A stretch of DNA of 64,000 nt from Gracilimonas sp. (lineage in GTDB: Bacteria > Bacteroidota > Rhodothermia > Balneolales > Balneolaceae): contig JAKURD010000005.1 of the NCBI GenBank assembly GCA_022450045.1, positions 98,024 through 162,023 on the forward strand, in the 5' to 3' direction. The position numbers and the translations under genes are program-made. Of this stretch, positions 1 to 9,607 are shown piece after piece. Each line of letters starts with the position of its first letter. Within the stretch, counting starts at the first letter, position 1. Under the pieces are notes generated by a model that was not told the DNA's origin, did no database searches, and worked only from the letters and a program-made list of their open reading frames with translations.

Positions 1-717
1 GCAGGAACAGAGATGATGAGAGTTTCTTTATTGGACCGGATGGAAGTGTTGGTTGAAGTGAACGAGAATGACATCGTAAATGTGAATTATGCAGATACCA
101 CAAGGATTGAAGTGGATGCTTATCCTGAACGTAATTTCAATGGAGTAGTTACTGAAATTGCAAATTCAGCACGTGTTACCGGTAGTGGTACCAATGAGCA
201 GGTAACCAATTATCAGGTTAAAGTCCGCATTGTTACACCGCATAACCTGGATAGCAGCTCTGAGCAAATGGTTCGTTCCGAGACATCCGAAGATCCTGAG
301 AAAATGTTTGTGCCAAACTTCAGACCGGGAATGTCTGCAACGGTAGATATTGAAACACAAACAGCTGTTAATGTAGTATCAGTTCCTATTCAGGCGGTTA
401 CGGTTCGTGATTTTGCGGAAGATCGTGCTTCTGAAAATGAACAATCAGATTCAGCAGAAATTATGTTAACAAGCAGTCAGGACGAAGGTCTTGTCATTCA
501 GGAAGAAGATATCCGTAAAGTGGTTTTTGTCGTAAAGGATGGTAAAGCGGTGCGAAAAGAAGTTGAAACCGGTATCAGTGATAATTCTCATATCCAGATA
601 CTTTCAGGTTTGGAGGCAGGAGAAGAAGTTGTGATCGGGAGTTACAGAACGCTTTCAAACAGCCTCAATGATGGCGACAATGTAAAAGTAAATAACAAAT
701 TAGCAGCTATAAATTAA
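1..717 (+). CDS. RND/ABC efflux periplasmic adaptor (HlyD/MacA family), 3' part
   Basis: The reading frame is open from the first base, so the 5' end of the gene lies outside the window and about 238 codons are present. The visible part has the beta-barrel and membrane-proximal domains of a membrane fusion protein: the VEVNENDI stretch near the start, a FRPGMSATVDIET segment, and a C-terminal GLEAGEEVVIGSYRTL segment. Such adaptors link an inner-membrane pump to an outer-membrane channel. The next gene, 6 bp on, is an ABC ATPase of the MacB/LolD type, so a MacA-MacB-like tripartite exporter is likely. The family is clear; the substrate is unknown. Confidence 0.85.
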   Translation, partial: AGTEMMRVSLLDRMEVLVEVNENDIVNVNYADTTRIEVDAYPERNFNGVVTEIANSARVTGSGTNEQVTNYQVKVRIVTPHNLDSSSEQMVRSETSEDPEKMFVPNFRPGMSATVDIETQTAVNVVSVPIQAVTVRDFAEDRASENEQSDSAEIMLTSSQDEGLVIQEEDIRKVVFVVKDGKAVRKEVETGISDNSHIQILSGLEAGEEVVIGSYRTLSNSLNDGDNVKVNNKLAAIN

Positions 718-723
718 TTACCC

Positions 724-1446
724 ATGACTAAGAAACCGGTCATTCAGATCACTGATCTTACAAAAGTGTACCAAATGGGACATACCGAGGTGCACGCACT
801 TGCGGGTGTCAGCTTTGATGTGATAGAAAACGAATATATTGCGATCATGGGGCCTTCCGGCTCCGGTAAATCAACGCTGATGAATATGATCGGCTGCCTG
901 GATACACCAACATCCGGTGAATATATCCTCAACAATAACCGGGTTAGTGAAATGGATGATGCCGAACTTGCTGAGGTTCGCAACCGTGAGATCGGATTTG
1001 TATTTCAGACTTTCAACTTGCTCCCAAGGACTTCCTGCCTTGCCAATGTTGAACTCCCTTTGATCTATGCCGGGATGAGATCTGCTGACCGAAAAGAACA
1101 GGCACGGGAAGTACTAACTAAAGTTGGACTTGGGGACAGGGTAGATCACAAGCCAAATGAACTTTCAGGCGGCCAGCGCCAGCGTGTGGCGATTGCGAGA
1201 GCCCTGGTGAATAATCCCTCCATTTTATTAGCGGATGAGCCTACAGGTAACCTGGATACTAAGACAGGGGAAGAGATCATGTTGCTCTTTGAAGAACTTT
1301 ACCGACAGGGAAATACGATCATTGTTGTGACTCACGAGCAGGAAATCGCAGATCATGCCCGGCGCATTGTCAGGCTTCGGGATGGATTGATAGAAACAGA
1401 TCAAGTCGTTGAAGTTCCTGTATTAGCAGAATACCAGTTTGCCTAA
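724..1446 (+). CDS. ABC transporter ATP-binding protein (MacB/LolD type)
   Basis: 240-residue nucleotide-binding subunit. Walker A GPSGSGKS is at residues 43-50, the Q-loop near 96, the signature LSGGQRQR from 148, and Walker [13 protein letters not shown] from 168. The sequence follows the MacB/LolD/FtsE subfamily, which drives permeases that act on periplasmic or lipoprotein substrates. It starts 6 bp after the adaptor gene, so the two are probably co-transcribed. The permease is not in this stretch; it is either upstream of the window or elsewhere. A terminator follows directly. Confidence 0.9.
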   Translation: MTKKPVIQITDLTKVYQMGHTEVHALAGVSFDVIENEYIAIMGPSGSGKSTLMNMIGCLDTPTSGEYILNNNRVSEMDDAELAEVRNREIGFVFQTFNLLPRTSCLANVELPLIYAGMRSADRKEQAREVLTKVGLGDRVDHKPNELSGGQRQRVAIARALVNNPSILLADEPTGNLDTKTGEEIMLLFEELYRQGNTIIVVTHEQEIADHARRIVRLRDGLIETDQVVEVPVLAEYQFA

Positions 1447-1470
1447 TGACAATAAAAAATTACCAGAAAC

Positions 1471-1502
1471 AAAAAAGGCGCTCTGTGAGCGCTTTTTTTT
1501 TG
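1471..1502. terminator. Bidirectional intrinsic terminator
   Basis: GCGCTC (1478-1483) and GAGCGC (1487-1492) form a perfect stem with a TGT loop, with an A-run before and a T-run after. It lies between convergent genes and can serve both. Confidence 0.85.
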
Positions 1503-1527
1503 ATGTAAAAATTTAGAACAGGATCTT

Positions 1528-2610
1528 TTATCTAAAGCTGATTCCTATGCCTGCATTGGCTGTAAAGTAGTTAGCCAGGGTAGCTTCGCCGTAGAAAGCT
1601 AATACGCCAAGTCTGAACCTAAACCCACCTAAGAGGTGAACAGAGCTTTCACTATCGAGACCAAATGAAACCGGATCTGAGACAACATTATAGAAGGTTT
1701 GACCAGCTACATCTGTATTTACGGGGTAGTCACCGGTAATATCCAGATCAAGTGATGCAGTTTGATACCCAACACCTCCGTAAACAGAGATAAGAGGTAA
1801 AGACTTACCAACCAATGCATTCATAACAAATGAATTGAATTGTGTTTCCAGCACTTGCTCACTGAAATCCGGATTTGGGTTACTGGTAAGTGATGGATCA
1901 TTTGGATTTCGGGCACCTTGTGATGGTACATCCAGGTTAGCATTCACTGTCATGCTGTTAAAACCAAGCATTACGGAAATATCAACTGGTATTACTGCAC
2001 TTGCAGGCAGCCATTGAGTAATGTCATGCTTAATAGCTCCACCAATAAGCCCAACATTACCATAATCCTCAATTTCAGTTTTAGGGAAAAAACGTACGGT
2101 TACATCTGTTCCTTTAATGAGCCCAAGACTTGCCTGGACAATAGGGGCAGGTACAGCGGAAAATCCGGAACCCTGGGGCATATTAAATCTGGCTATTTCA
2201 TTTCCATTCTCTTTTACAACTAATTCAGTGCCGATTGTATTTTCACCTGCTATTGTTGGAGTAACAGGGTTTTCACCAGCAGCAACTTCGATCTTTTGCA
2301 AATTTAGAGATGAAATATCAAAAGACTGATTTTTTGTTGGTACAAAAGCAAGTGAAGGCCGTATTTGAAGACTAAAACCTAAAGTTTTTTTAGGTGCTGC
2401 AGATTCCGTCCAACCGGCATTTAAGCCGGTTCCAAATCCAGTTGGAAAAGGTCGTAAATATTCTTTTGTTAAAACAGTAGCATCCTCCGCACCGGCTCGT
2501 AATACTTCGCCAATATCTCCAATTTGAGCTTGTACACTACCGACCGTAGCAATACTTATGACCATTAGGGCACATAAGCTTTTTATTATTTTTTTGTATC
2601 TGTTAATCAT
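1528..2610 (-). CDS. Secreted DUF6588-like outer-membrane protein
   Basis: 360 residues with a clear N-terminal signal peptide (basic start, hydrophobic core, VQAQ cleavage region near residue 29). The rest alternates hydrophobic and polar residues as in beta-strands, and the C-terminus ends in a strand-like GIGISFR, as expected of an outer-membrane barrel. It resembles the DUF6588 proteins of Bacteroidota, assigned from memory of the family style. No enzymatic motif is visible. It is convergent with the ABC ATPase gene and shares its terminator. Function unknown. Confidence 0.65.
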   Translation of the reverse strand: MINRYKKIIKSLCALMVISIATVGSVQAQIGDIGEVLRAGAEDATVLTKEYLRPFPTGFGTGLNAGWTESAAPKKTLGFSLQIRPSLAFVPTKNQSFDISSLNLQKIEVAAGENPVTPTIAGENTIGTELVVKENGNEIARFNMPQGSGFSAVPAPIVQASLGLIKGTDVTVRFFPKTEIEDYGNVGLIGGAIKHDITQWLPASAVIPVDISVMLGFNSMTVNANLDVPSQGARNPNDPSLTSNPNPDFSEQVLETQFNSFVMNALVGKSLPLISVYGGVGYQTASLDLDITGDYPVNTDVAGQTFYNVVSDPVSFGLDSESSVHLLGGFRFRLGVLAFYGEATLANYFTANAGIGISFR

Positions 2611-2703
2611 TTGTATTCCTTGATTGTTGTTTTTTTGTTATATGCTAATATGTGGATAATTTATGAGATAGGGAAGACTAAATTTGAGTTGCAAATGCCA
2701 TAT

Positions 2704-3609
2704 TTAAAGTGAATCGAGCATATTTAGATAAGACTGATACCTGCTGGCCGCGATTTCACCTCGTTCGTAAGCTTCTGCAACTCCACACTTTGGCTCGTGT
2801 GCATGGGTACAATTACTAAACTGGCAATATTCTCTGGGTTCAAGCATTTCCGGGAAGAACAGAGACAGTTCCCACGGTTCAATATTAACGAGCCCGAATT
2901 CACGAATACCAGGAGTATCAGCAATATAGCCTCCGAAGCTAAGTGGGATTAGCCGGGCAAAGGTAGTAGTGTGCTTCCCTTTATTTGAAAAATCAGAAAC
3001 CTCATTTACCTTAAGATCAAAGGAGGGATCAATAGCATTTATTAAACTGGTTTTGCCAACGCCAGAAGGGCCAATAAAAGCAGAAGTCTTTTTTTCCAGC
3101 AGCTTCTTTAGTTTTTTAAGTGATTCCTCATCTTCAATACTGGTGGTTAAAAATTCGTAGCCCAGACCGGTATATAGATCTCTGAGCTCTTCTGCAAAAG
3201 CTTTGCCACCGCTTTTTGCCAGATCCATTTTATTAATGATGATCACGGGCTTCACTTCATAAGCTTCACAAGTAACTAAAAATCGATCAATGAAGCCCTC
3301 CTTAACCTGTGGCTTTTTTATGGATTGAACGACACAAGCTTGATCTAAATTGGAAACAAGGATCTGTTCTCCTCTTTTGCCATGTGTTGCCTGACGGGTG
3401 ATGTAATTTTCACGCTGGTAGATCTTTTCAATGCTTCCGGACCCATCATCATTTAGGGCAATATCCACCAAATCTCCCACGGCGATAGGGTTGGTTACTT
3501 TTTTATTTTCCAGGCGAAAGCGCCCCGGAAGTCGGGATTCCATAACTTTTTCTCCGGTATCTACGAGATACCAGCTTCCGGTAGATTGTATGACACGTCC
3601 TTTTTGCAT
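2704..3609 (-). CDS. rsgA: Small-subunit ribosome biogenesis GTPase RsgA
   Basis: 301 residues in the circularly permuted GTPase order: an OB-fold first, then G4 NKMD (126-129), then the P-loop GPSGVGKT (180-187), then G3 DTPG (231-234). A C-terminal zinc knuckle uses C262, C267, H269 and C275. This order is diagnostic for RsgA (YjeQ), which matures the 30S subunit and uses GTP hydrolysis to leave it. Length is normal. It stands alone between a secreted-protein gene and a divergent membrane-protein gene. Confidence 0.97.
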   Translation of the reverse strand: MQKGRVIQSTGSWYLVDTGEKVMESRLPGRFRLENKKVTNPIAVGDLVDIALNDDGSGSIEKIYQRENYITRQATHGKRGEQILVSNLDQACVVQSIKKPQVKEGFIDRFLVTCEAYEVKPVIIINKMDLAKSGGKAFAEELRDLYTGLGYEFLTTSIEDEESLKKLKKLLEKKTSAFIGPSGVGKTSLINAIDPSFDLKVNEVSDFSNKGKHTTTFARLIPLSFGGYIADTPGIREFGLVNIEPWELSLFFPEMLEPREYCQFSNCTHAHEPKCGVAEAYERGEIAASRYQSYLNMLDSL

Positions 3610-3714
3610 GCGCCAAAAATAAGGAAGAAGTGCGGATTAACAAGTATATAATCAGAACTTTATAGATTACCAAGAATGTTATGATTTCATATCAATGCTC
3701 TCTAAGTTCTGCCT

Positions 3715-4524
3715 ATGAAATTTGTGTATTCTATTTTTAGGTTTTATATCCAAAGCAGTATGCACGTAGCCCTTGCTGTAACGTGCCTGGCTGTGGTAAC
3801 AGTCTTTGAATTTGGCTTTGTACCTGAACCTGCATTGCTGCTGTTTATCTTCTTTGGAACCATAGTTGGATATAACTTTGTAAAGTATGCAGGCATATCC
3901 AATCAGCATAACCTGAGTATCACGCCCTATATAAACCTGATAAGAGGTTTCTCTGTCTTGTGTTTGGCAGGGGCCGCATATTTTGGCTTGATGCTTCCAA
4001 TGAATGTACTTATCACCGTCGGTATATGTGGGGGATTAACGCTTTTGTACGCCATTCCTTTTTATAAAAGCCGAAATCTGAGAAGCCAGAATGGAATTAA
4101 AATCTTTATCATAGCAATGGTTTGGATAGGGGTAGCTGTTTTGCTTCCTCTTGAATATCATAACCTGAATTTCAGGCCAAAGGTATTTTATCAGTGTTTG
4201 GAAATCTTTTTCTTTGTGATAGCACTGATCCTTCCTTTTGAGATCAGGGATCTGAAATATGATAAAACTGAATTGGGAACACTTCCCCAAAAACTGGGAG
4301 TTTCAAAAACGAAATGGCTGGGTGTGATACTTTTAGCAGGTGCAGGAATTTTAGCCTTTAATCAAAATTATGTGGCTGATGCGCATTTATTCGCAAGCTT
4401 GACCACCTTTGGTTTAACTCTGATACTGGTGTTGGGAGCAAAAGAAGAACAGGGCCGATTTTACGCTTCGTTCTTTGTGGAAAGTATGCCAATCGTGTGG
4501 TTGTTTCTCATGCTATGGTTTTAA
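3715..4524 (+). CDS. UbiA-like membrane protein with altered first motif
   Basis: 269 residues with about eight hydrophobic segments. The second half contains RDLKYDKTELGTLPQKLGV, which matches the second Asp-rich motif (DxxxD) of UbiA prenyltransferases. The first motif, normally NDxxDxxxD in the loop after helix 2, is replaced by the region YNFVKYAG, which lacks the aspartates. It may be a divergent or inactive UbiA-fold protein. It is divergent from rsgA and convergent with rlmD. Substrate unknown. Confidence 0.6.
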   Translation: MKFVYSIFRFYIQSSMHVALAVTCLAVVTVFEFGFVPEPALLLFIFFGTIVGYNFVKYAGISNQHNLSITPYINLIRGFSVLCLAGAAYFGLMLPMNVLITVGICGGLTLLYAIPFYKSRNLRSQNGIKIFIIAMVWIGVAVLLPLEYHNLNFRPKVFYQCLEIFFFVIALILPFEIRDLKYDKTELGTLPQKLGVSKTKWLGVILLAGAGILAFNQNYVADAHLFASLTTFGLTLILVLGAKEEQGRFYASFFVESMPIVWLFLMLWF

Positions 4525-4545
4525 TTGAGATCTTTATTTATAAAA

Positions 4546-5955
4546 CTAATTTCTCAGCTTCAGTTTAGCCACAGCCTCAATATGATAGGTTTGAGGAAAC
4601 ATGTCCACGGGCTGAACTTCTTCAATTTCATACACTGAATTCAATTCTTTAAGATCTCTGGCCATGGTAGAACTGTTGCAGCTCACATAAACAATTTTGG
4701 GTACTTTAAGCTCGCATAACCGCTTAACTACATCAGGATGCATTCCTGCTCGCGGGGGGTCAGTAATAAGCACATTTGGAGCTCCGTATTCGTCAACCAC
4801 CTCTTGAGTAAACACATCCTTCATATCTCCTTTAATGAAAGAGACATTCTTGACTCCATTCTCTTCAGCATTAAACTTTGCATTCTTCACCGCCACATCA
4901 ACCAGCTCAATTCCAAGAACGTGTTTTGCGGGCTTACTCATGAATAAGCTCAAGGTTCCTACTCCGCAATACAAATCATACACAATGTCGCCATCTTTTA
5001 AACCGGCGTAATTTCGGGCAATTTCATACAGGGTCTCAGCTTGAGCCGTATTCGTTTGGAAGAAGGCGTTAGGATGTATTTTGAAAGTGAATTCGCCGAT
5101 CTTATCTACGATAAAACCAGGGCCGTGTAAAACATGTTGAAACCTTCCGACAGCTGTAGGACTTTTGGTATCATTCACATTATTTATAACCGTAGTGATG
5201 AATGGAAACTCTTTCAATAAAGCCTCACTCATTTTCTTCATTATATCCTGATCATCCTTGTAGGTCACCAGATTTACCATGAAATCATCGGTGTGATAGG
5301 AATTACGAATCATAATGTGGCGCAAAAAACCGGAATCTTCAAACGTATCGTAAGGAGTAATTCCGTTCTTAATGCAGTAGTTTCGAATGAAATCTAATAT
5401 TTCAAATGATTCCGGCACCTGAAGATGACATTCTTTTAAGTTCAGGATCTTATCAAATCTGCCGGGTGCATGGAGTCCGGCAGCAAAAGCAGAATCATCC
5501 ACATATTCATCACGCTGGATTTCCTCTTCGGTCAACCACCGTCGGGAGCTTATACTGTATTCCATTTTGTTGCGATAGTAAAATTCTTTCTCGGCACCTA
5601 CACCGGTTTTAACAATGGAATCATCCAGGTGACCGATACGACTCATGTGGTCACGAACTTGTTGTGTTTTATACTCAAGCTGTTTTTTATAAGGGATATG
5701 CTGCCAGCTGCATCCTCCGCAAACGCTGGCATGCCGACACTTTGGTTGAATGCGATGAGGACTGGGTTCGAGGATCTCAAGGAGTTTGGCCTCGCGGTGC
5801 TTTTTCTTTTTTTTGATGATTCGAGCTTTCACTTTATCACCGGGTGTTGTGTTCGGCACAAAAACGGCAAGGCCGTCAACTTTTGCTAATCCTTTTCCTT
5901 TAAATGCGGCATCAATGATATCTAATTCCACTTCCTGACCTTTTTTTAGCGCCAT
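4546..5955 (-). CDS. rlmD: 23S rRNA (uracil-C5)-methyltransferase, RlmD/RumA family
   Basis: 469 residues. An N-terminal TRAM domain comes first (KGQEVELDI start, GKGLAKVDG). A 4Fe-4S cysteine cluster (CRHASVCGGC) follows near residues 73-82. The C-terminal methyltransferase domain has a SAM motif DLYCGVGTLSLF, ITDPPRAGMH and the catalytic VYVSCNSSTMARD. The family methylates uridine C5 in 23S rRNA. Whether the target is U1939 or U747 cannot be told from sequence. It runs 3 bp after the upstream cyclic-nucleotide-domain gene, so the two are likely co-transcribed. Confidence 0.93.
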   Translation of the reverse strand: MALKKGQEVELDIIDAAFKGKGLAKVDGLAVFVPNTTPGDKVKARIIKKKKKHREAKLLEILEPSPHRIQPKCRHASVCGGCSWQHIPYKKQLEYKTQQVRDHMSRIGHLDDSIVKTGVGAEKEFYYRNKMEYSISSRRWLTEEEIQRDEYVDDSAFAAGLHAPGRFDKILNLKECHLQVPESFEILDFIRNYCIKNGITPYDTFEDSGFLRHIMIRNSYHTDDFMVNLVTYKDDQDIMKKMSEALLKEFPFITTVINNVNDTKSPTAVGRFQHVLHGPGFIVDKIGEFTFKIHPNAFFQTNTAQAETLYEIARNYAGLKDGDIVYDLYCGVGTLSLFMSKPAKHVLGIELVDVAVKNAKFNAEENGVKNVSFIKGDMKDVFTQEVVDEYGAPNVLITDPPRAGMHPDVVKRLCELKVPKIVYVSCNSSTMARDLKELNSVYEIEEVQPVDMFPQTYHIEAVAKLKLRN

Positions 5956-5958
5956 AAT

Positions 5959-6507
5959 CTATGCGGATTCCTCGCGACTTTCTTCGTAATACGTTTTAAA
6001 TTGAATATTCAATGCCACTTGTTCCCCTGCCAATTCTGCCAGTTTCTCTGCTGTTGTTTCAAGTTGGCGAAGGGCAATATTAGTAAGTGTTTGCAAAAAT
6101 TTAACGGCAATTTGTGGGTGCCGGTCCCTCAGTACTTCAAAATCAGGTTTAAAGAATCCCAGCAGATCACAATCAGTCATGCATTTAGCCGATGATTTTC
6201 GCCGGAGATTATACCCGATGGAAAGGGCACCAAAGCTATCCGGTGACTTGAGTTCCAGTTGAGTAATGAGTTCATCAGGAGCTTCCTGATCAGGGGTACC
6301 GATAGTAAGCTGTATGTTCCCGCTTTCAATAAAGTACATACCAGTCCCGGGGTCATTTTTATAGAATACATATTCGCCTTCTTTGTAACTCCGGCGATGG
6401 CAAAGTTGTAAGAACTCATAACGTTCAGCCGGATTCAGATTAGCCAGGAAAGTTGACTTGAAGACAATGTTAGACTGATCTTTTAGATGTTTTAATTTAT
6501 CAAACAT
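5959..6507 (-). CDS. Cyclic nucleotide-binding (CRP/FNR-type sensor) domain protein
   Basis: I choose the start MFDKLKHLKDQ (182 residues). The frame stays open upstream, but only by running into the preceding gene; this start lies 17 bp after its stop. Residues about 20-130 fit a cNMP-binding beta-roll (YKEGEYVFYKNDPGTGMYFIESGNIQL, SFGALSIGYNLRRKSSAKCMTDC). There is no helix-turn-helix; the C-terminus is a long helix. It is therefore a sensor-domain protein rather than a CRP-type regulator. It sits in a row with an Omp85 gene and rlmD. Role unknown. Confidence 0.75.
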   Translation of the reverse strand: MFDKLKHLKDQSNIVFKSTFLANLNPAERYEFLQLCHRRSYKEGEYVFYKNDPGTGMYFIESGNIQLTIGTPDQEAPDELITQLELKSPDSFGALSIGYNLRRKSSAKCMTDCDLLGFFKPDFEVLRDRHPQIAVKFLQTLTNIALRQLETTAEKLAELAGEQVALNIQFKTYYEESREESA

Positions 6508-6523
6508 AGCACCTGTTATTAGG

Positions 6524-8944
6524 TTAAAAGGAATGACCGATACCGAAGCTGAAATATAGTTGCTTATTGTTAAACCAACCAGCCTGAAGGTCATGCAACC
6601 TGAACGTAAAATCAAACCTGACTACCACATATTCCCAATCGAGGCGAAGGCCGGGGCCGCTGCCTACAGCTATTTGGTTATAGAAATTGTCAAACTTGAA
6701 GCGGCCTCGTTCCAATCGGTCTTCATTGTTTTCATCCCTGAAATCGTTTTGAGGGCCGTACCAGATGTTGCCGGCATCGGCAAAGAGGGCAGCATACCAG
6801 TTAGCGCCAAGAAAATCTCGGATGAAAGTCTGTCGTAATTCGGTATAGGCAGCCAGTTTAATTTCACCCCCAGGAATGCTCACATTATCCGTGGAAATAT
6901 CACCAGGGCCAAGCTGAAATGGTGCCCAGCCTCTGATGTCATTACTGCCGCCGGCAAAGAATCTCCTGTTAAGTGGAATTGAGGCAGAACCTCCATAGGG
7001 TTGTGCAAATCCGCCGAATAACCTCCACGCAAGTACACCGGTATTTGAGATGGGATAGTATCGCCTGTAATCTGCTGAAAGTTTAAAAAACCGGCTATAT
7101 CTCAAACTGTTGTCACTGAGTTTGAATAAACTGGGAACATTTCCTTCCAATGTACCCGGAGTGGTGATATGTTTATCAATGAGGTAGGGGATATTACCTC
7201 CCACTGAAACGGAATATTCACTGAAATACCCACGATTTCTTTTAATAAGATCGGTGTTTTGGCTCCGAAACGTATATCGGATTATAGAAGAAACCTGAGG
7301 ATTGAAGTCTTCCAAAATTCGCTGAAGTACAAAGGAATTTTCTCCAAATTCATTTGTGAGATTTCTGATGTAGGAATCAGAAGGATTGGTATCAACCACA
7401 TCAAGTTCAACAAGGTCTAAGAAACTTGAGAAGTTAGGAGTGTGATTTACTTCATACCGCATATTGAATCCTATGTCCGAATTGATATCGAAGAGTAGTT
7501 GATCGGAACGACTATAGGAAAGAAGGTATCGGGTAACACCGCTTCTAAAACCTGGCCGGTTATCCAGAAATGCAAAAGGGAAGTTTATACGAGGTACGGA
7601 ATAATCGGCCCGCAGCTCATAACTCCGGAAAACTGAAGATTGAGTGGCTGTGGTATCGATCTCTTCCAGTACACCGGGGCTCACAAATTCGAAACTGGCA
7701 TTTGCTCCAATGGTAAGATTCTCTGCATTTCCAAATACATTATTGTTATTATAATCTATCCCAAAACCGGTTCCATATCCATACCGCTTCATCCCGAATA
7801 CCTCAGAGGAGATGCTGTGTTTTGTGATGATTTGAAGATCAAAGTAAGCCGGGATCTCCTCTTTGCTGTAATCAGGTTGCGCCTGTTCTTCACGCTGACT
7901 AAAACGCCGGATGTATAACATGCCAAGGTTCTGAAATTCATTCACAGTTTCCAGATATAAAGAGTGATTATACGTATCGCCCGGCCTAAATAAAATCTGA
8001 TCATACATAAGCCTGAACTTGGATTGTGCCCCCGGTTCTTTTTGAAGCAAGACAGTGTGCATGGAATCAGCCGTATGGGGTGGGCCGATAAGGGTATCTT
8101 GCTCGGAATAATCAACGGGAGGTTCAGTATCGCTTAGTCGTACTCGCACATCACCAAAAATATAGGTCTTGCCCGGGCTTATTTGATAGCGGATATCAAG
8201 CATATTTGCTTCCGTAGAATCTTCTTTTACCAAAGCGATAACAGAATCGCGCTGAATAGAGGCATATCCATTATTCTTTAAGAACGTGATGATACGCTGC
8301 TGTTCGATACTAAGGTCCTGAGAATTATACTGCCGGTTTACGGTGAAGGTAGTATCATTAATTCGTCCCCGCGTAAGCTCACTATCGGTAAGAAAATTGA
8401 ACTTTTTTAGAGGATCGGGGAAATCAGGCATTCCACCGTATGATACGGTTCCGATCTGGTAAGCAGGCCCTTCATCAATTATGAATGATACTTCGATTCT
8501 GTTGCTTCTGTATTCCACGATAGAGGTATCAACATTCACGTCAAGGTATCCCAGAGATTGATAATAAAGAGACAATCGTTCCATGTCGTTACCCACAACC
8601 TGTCGATTCAGGTAAGCCGGTTCTTCTCCAAATCTGCCGTTAGAGACTTTCCATATAAAATACCAGGGTGTGAACCGTGGGATGTTTAGAAATTCTCTGT
8701 TAGTTCGGGTACGAACCAATGTGGTAAGGGTACGGTCTTTGATATTATCATTGCCGGAGAAACGGACCCGGCGGACAACATCTTCCGTATTTGTTTCCTC
8801 TTCGATAGTTTGCGCATAAATCGCGTCAGGATAAATAAAATCCATCCATGTACATATACACAGTAAGGAAAAGATTATAAGAAGTCGGGGAGTGGATGTT
8901 AGCAAGGGTGATACAGAAAAACGATTACCGGGTTTATTTGGCAA
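6524..8944 (-). CDS. Omp85-family outer-membrane assembly/translocation protein (BamA/TamA-like)
   Basis: 806 residues with a hydrophobic N-terminal signal, then POTRA-like repeats (for example VRRVRFSGNDNIKDRTLTTL near 57 and a second set at about 140-330). A C-terminal surface-antigen barrel follows, with RRFFAGGSNDIRGWAPFQLGPGD matching the conserved RGF/RGW substrate-exit motif, and a final strand LYFSFGIGHSF ending in Phe. It belongs to the BamA/TamA superfamily. It is less likely to be the essential BamA itself because no skp/ompH-type neighbours are present; a TamA-like role is inferred. Confidence 0.85.
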   Translation of the reverse strand: MPNKPGNRFSVSPLLTSTPRLLIIFSLLCICTWMDFIYPDAIYAQTIEEETNTEDVVRRVRFSGNDNIKDRTLTTLVRTRTNREFLNIPRFTPWYFIWKVSNGRFGEEPAYLNRQVVGNDMERLSLYYQSLGYLDVNVDTSIVEYRSNRIEVSFIIDEGPAYQIGTVSYGGMPDFPDPLKKFNFLTDSELTRGRINDTTFTVNRQYNSQDLSIEQQRIITFLKNNGYASIQRDSVIALVKEDSTEANMLDIRYQISPGKTYIFGDVRVRLSDTEPPVDYSEQDTLIGPPHTADSMHTVLLQKEPGAQSKFRLMYDQILFRPGDTYNHSLYLETVNEFQNLGMLYIRRFSQREEQAQPDYSKEEIPAYFDLQIITKHSISSEVFGMKRYGYGTGFGIDYNNNNVFGNAENLTIGANASFEFVSPGVLEEIDTTATQSSVFRSYELRADYSVPRINFPFAFLDNRPGFRSGVTRYLLSYSRSDQLLFDINSDIGFNMRYEVNHTPNFSSFLDLVELDVVDTNPSDSYIRNLTNEFGENSFVLQRILEDFNPQVSSIIRYTFRSQNTDLIKRNRGYFSEYSVSVGGNIPYLIDKHITTPGTLEGNVPSLFKLSDNSLRYSRFFKLSADYRRYYPISNTGVLAWRLFGGFAQPYGGSASIPLNRRFFAGGSNDIRGWAPFQLGPGDISTDNVSIPGGEIKLAAYTELRQTFIRDFLGANWYAALFADAGNIWYGPQNDFRDENNEDRLERGRFKFDNFYNQIAVGSGPGLRLDWEYVVVRFDFTFRLHDLQAGWFNNKQLYFSFGIGHSF

Positions 8945-8973
8945 CCGCTGCCTCTGATAAAAGGATTTAATAA

Positions 8974-9228
8974 TTAAACGTCGTCGTAGTCGAAGCCTTC
9001 GTCTTCTTCGTTATGGAAAAAGTCTTCTTTACGAATGTAATCGGGCCAGATGTCTTCTATACCTTCATATACAGGTTCTTCACCTTGTTCTATTTCTTCG
9101 AGTTCTTCAAGATTAACAATAACCTGGGTAGGCAGGCCATTACGTTCCGCCCATTCAATAAGTTCTTCTCGGGTGGCCGGGAAGGGGGCGTCATCTAAAG
9201 CTGCGGCTAATTCAACAGTCCAAATCAT
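8974..9228 (-). CDS. DUF2795 small acidic protein
   Basis: 84 residues, strongly acidic, with the MIWTVELAAALDDAPFPATREELIEWAERNG core typical of DUF2795, a small helical domain. The C-terminus is an Asp/Glu-rich tail. It lies 29 bp upstream of the Omp85 gene on the same strand, so it may head that operon. Function is not established for the family. Confidence 0.75.
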   Translation of the reverse strand: MIWTVELAAALDDAPFPATREELIEWAERNGLPTQVIVNLEELEEIEQGEEPVYEGIEDIWPDYIRKEDFFHNEEDEGFDYDDV

Positions 9229-9254
9229 AATTATGTAATTATTTTAAAATGTAT

Positions 9255-9300
9255 GAGTGTAATAAACACAAGTGTGAATAAAACACAAGTGAATAAATAA
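9255..9300. repeat. Short direct repeats in the tatA/DUF2795 divergent promoter region
   Basis: The AT-rich spacer holds two copies of ACACAAGTG, about 19 bp apart (around 9266 and 9285), each followed by a GAATAAA-like stretch. They lie between two divergent genes and could be an operator. This is seen in sequence only; no factor can be named. Confidence 0.35.
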
Positions 9301-9380
9301 ATTTTTTGTTCCAAATTCGTGCCGAAAATATTGTTATCTTCGCACAAATACATCAACTAAATCCTAAGAGGATTATTTTT

Positions 9381-9599
9381 ATGTTTAATAGTTTAGGTGC
9401 CCCTGAAATTCTGATCATCGCCATCATGGTGTTAGTATTATTTGGAGCTAAAAGAATTCCTGAATTAGCCCGTGGATTAGGCCAGGGTATCAAGGAGTTT
9501 CGTCAGGCTTCTAAAGATATAAAGAAAGAAATCGAAGAAAGTTCCCGCGATATTAACGACGCCGCTAATCACGAAGAAACCTCATCTAAGAGTAAATAA
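9381..9599 (+). CDS. tatA: Sec-independent translocase subunit TatA/TatE
   Basis: 72 residues: a short N-terminal membrane helix (EILIIAIMVLVLFGAKRIPELA), the hinge FGAKRIPELARGLGQGI, an amphipathic helix and a charged tail. This is the TatA pattern. The start ATG at 9381 is chosen over an upstream in-frame one because it has an AGAGGA ribosome-binding site nearby and gives the standard TatA start (MFNSLGAPEI). TatA forms the pore for folded, twin-arginine substrates. gatA follows after 8 bp, so they are probably one transcript. Confidence 0.93.
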   Translation: MFNSLGAPEILIIAIMVLVLFGAKRIPELARGLGQGIKEFRQASKDIKKEIEESSRDINDAANHEETSSKSK

Positions 9600-9607
9600 A
9601 AGCAGAT

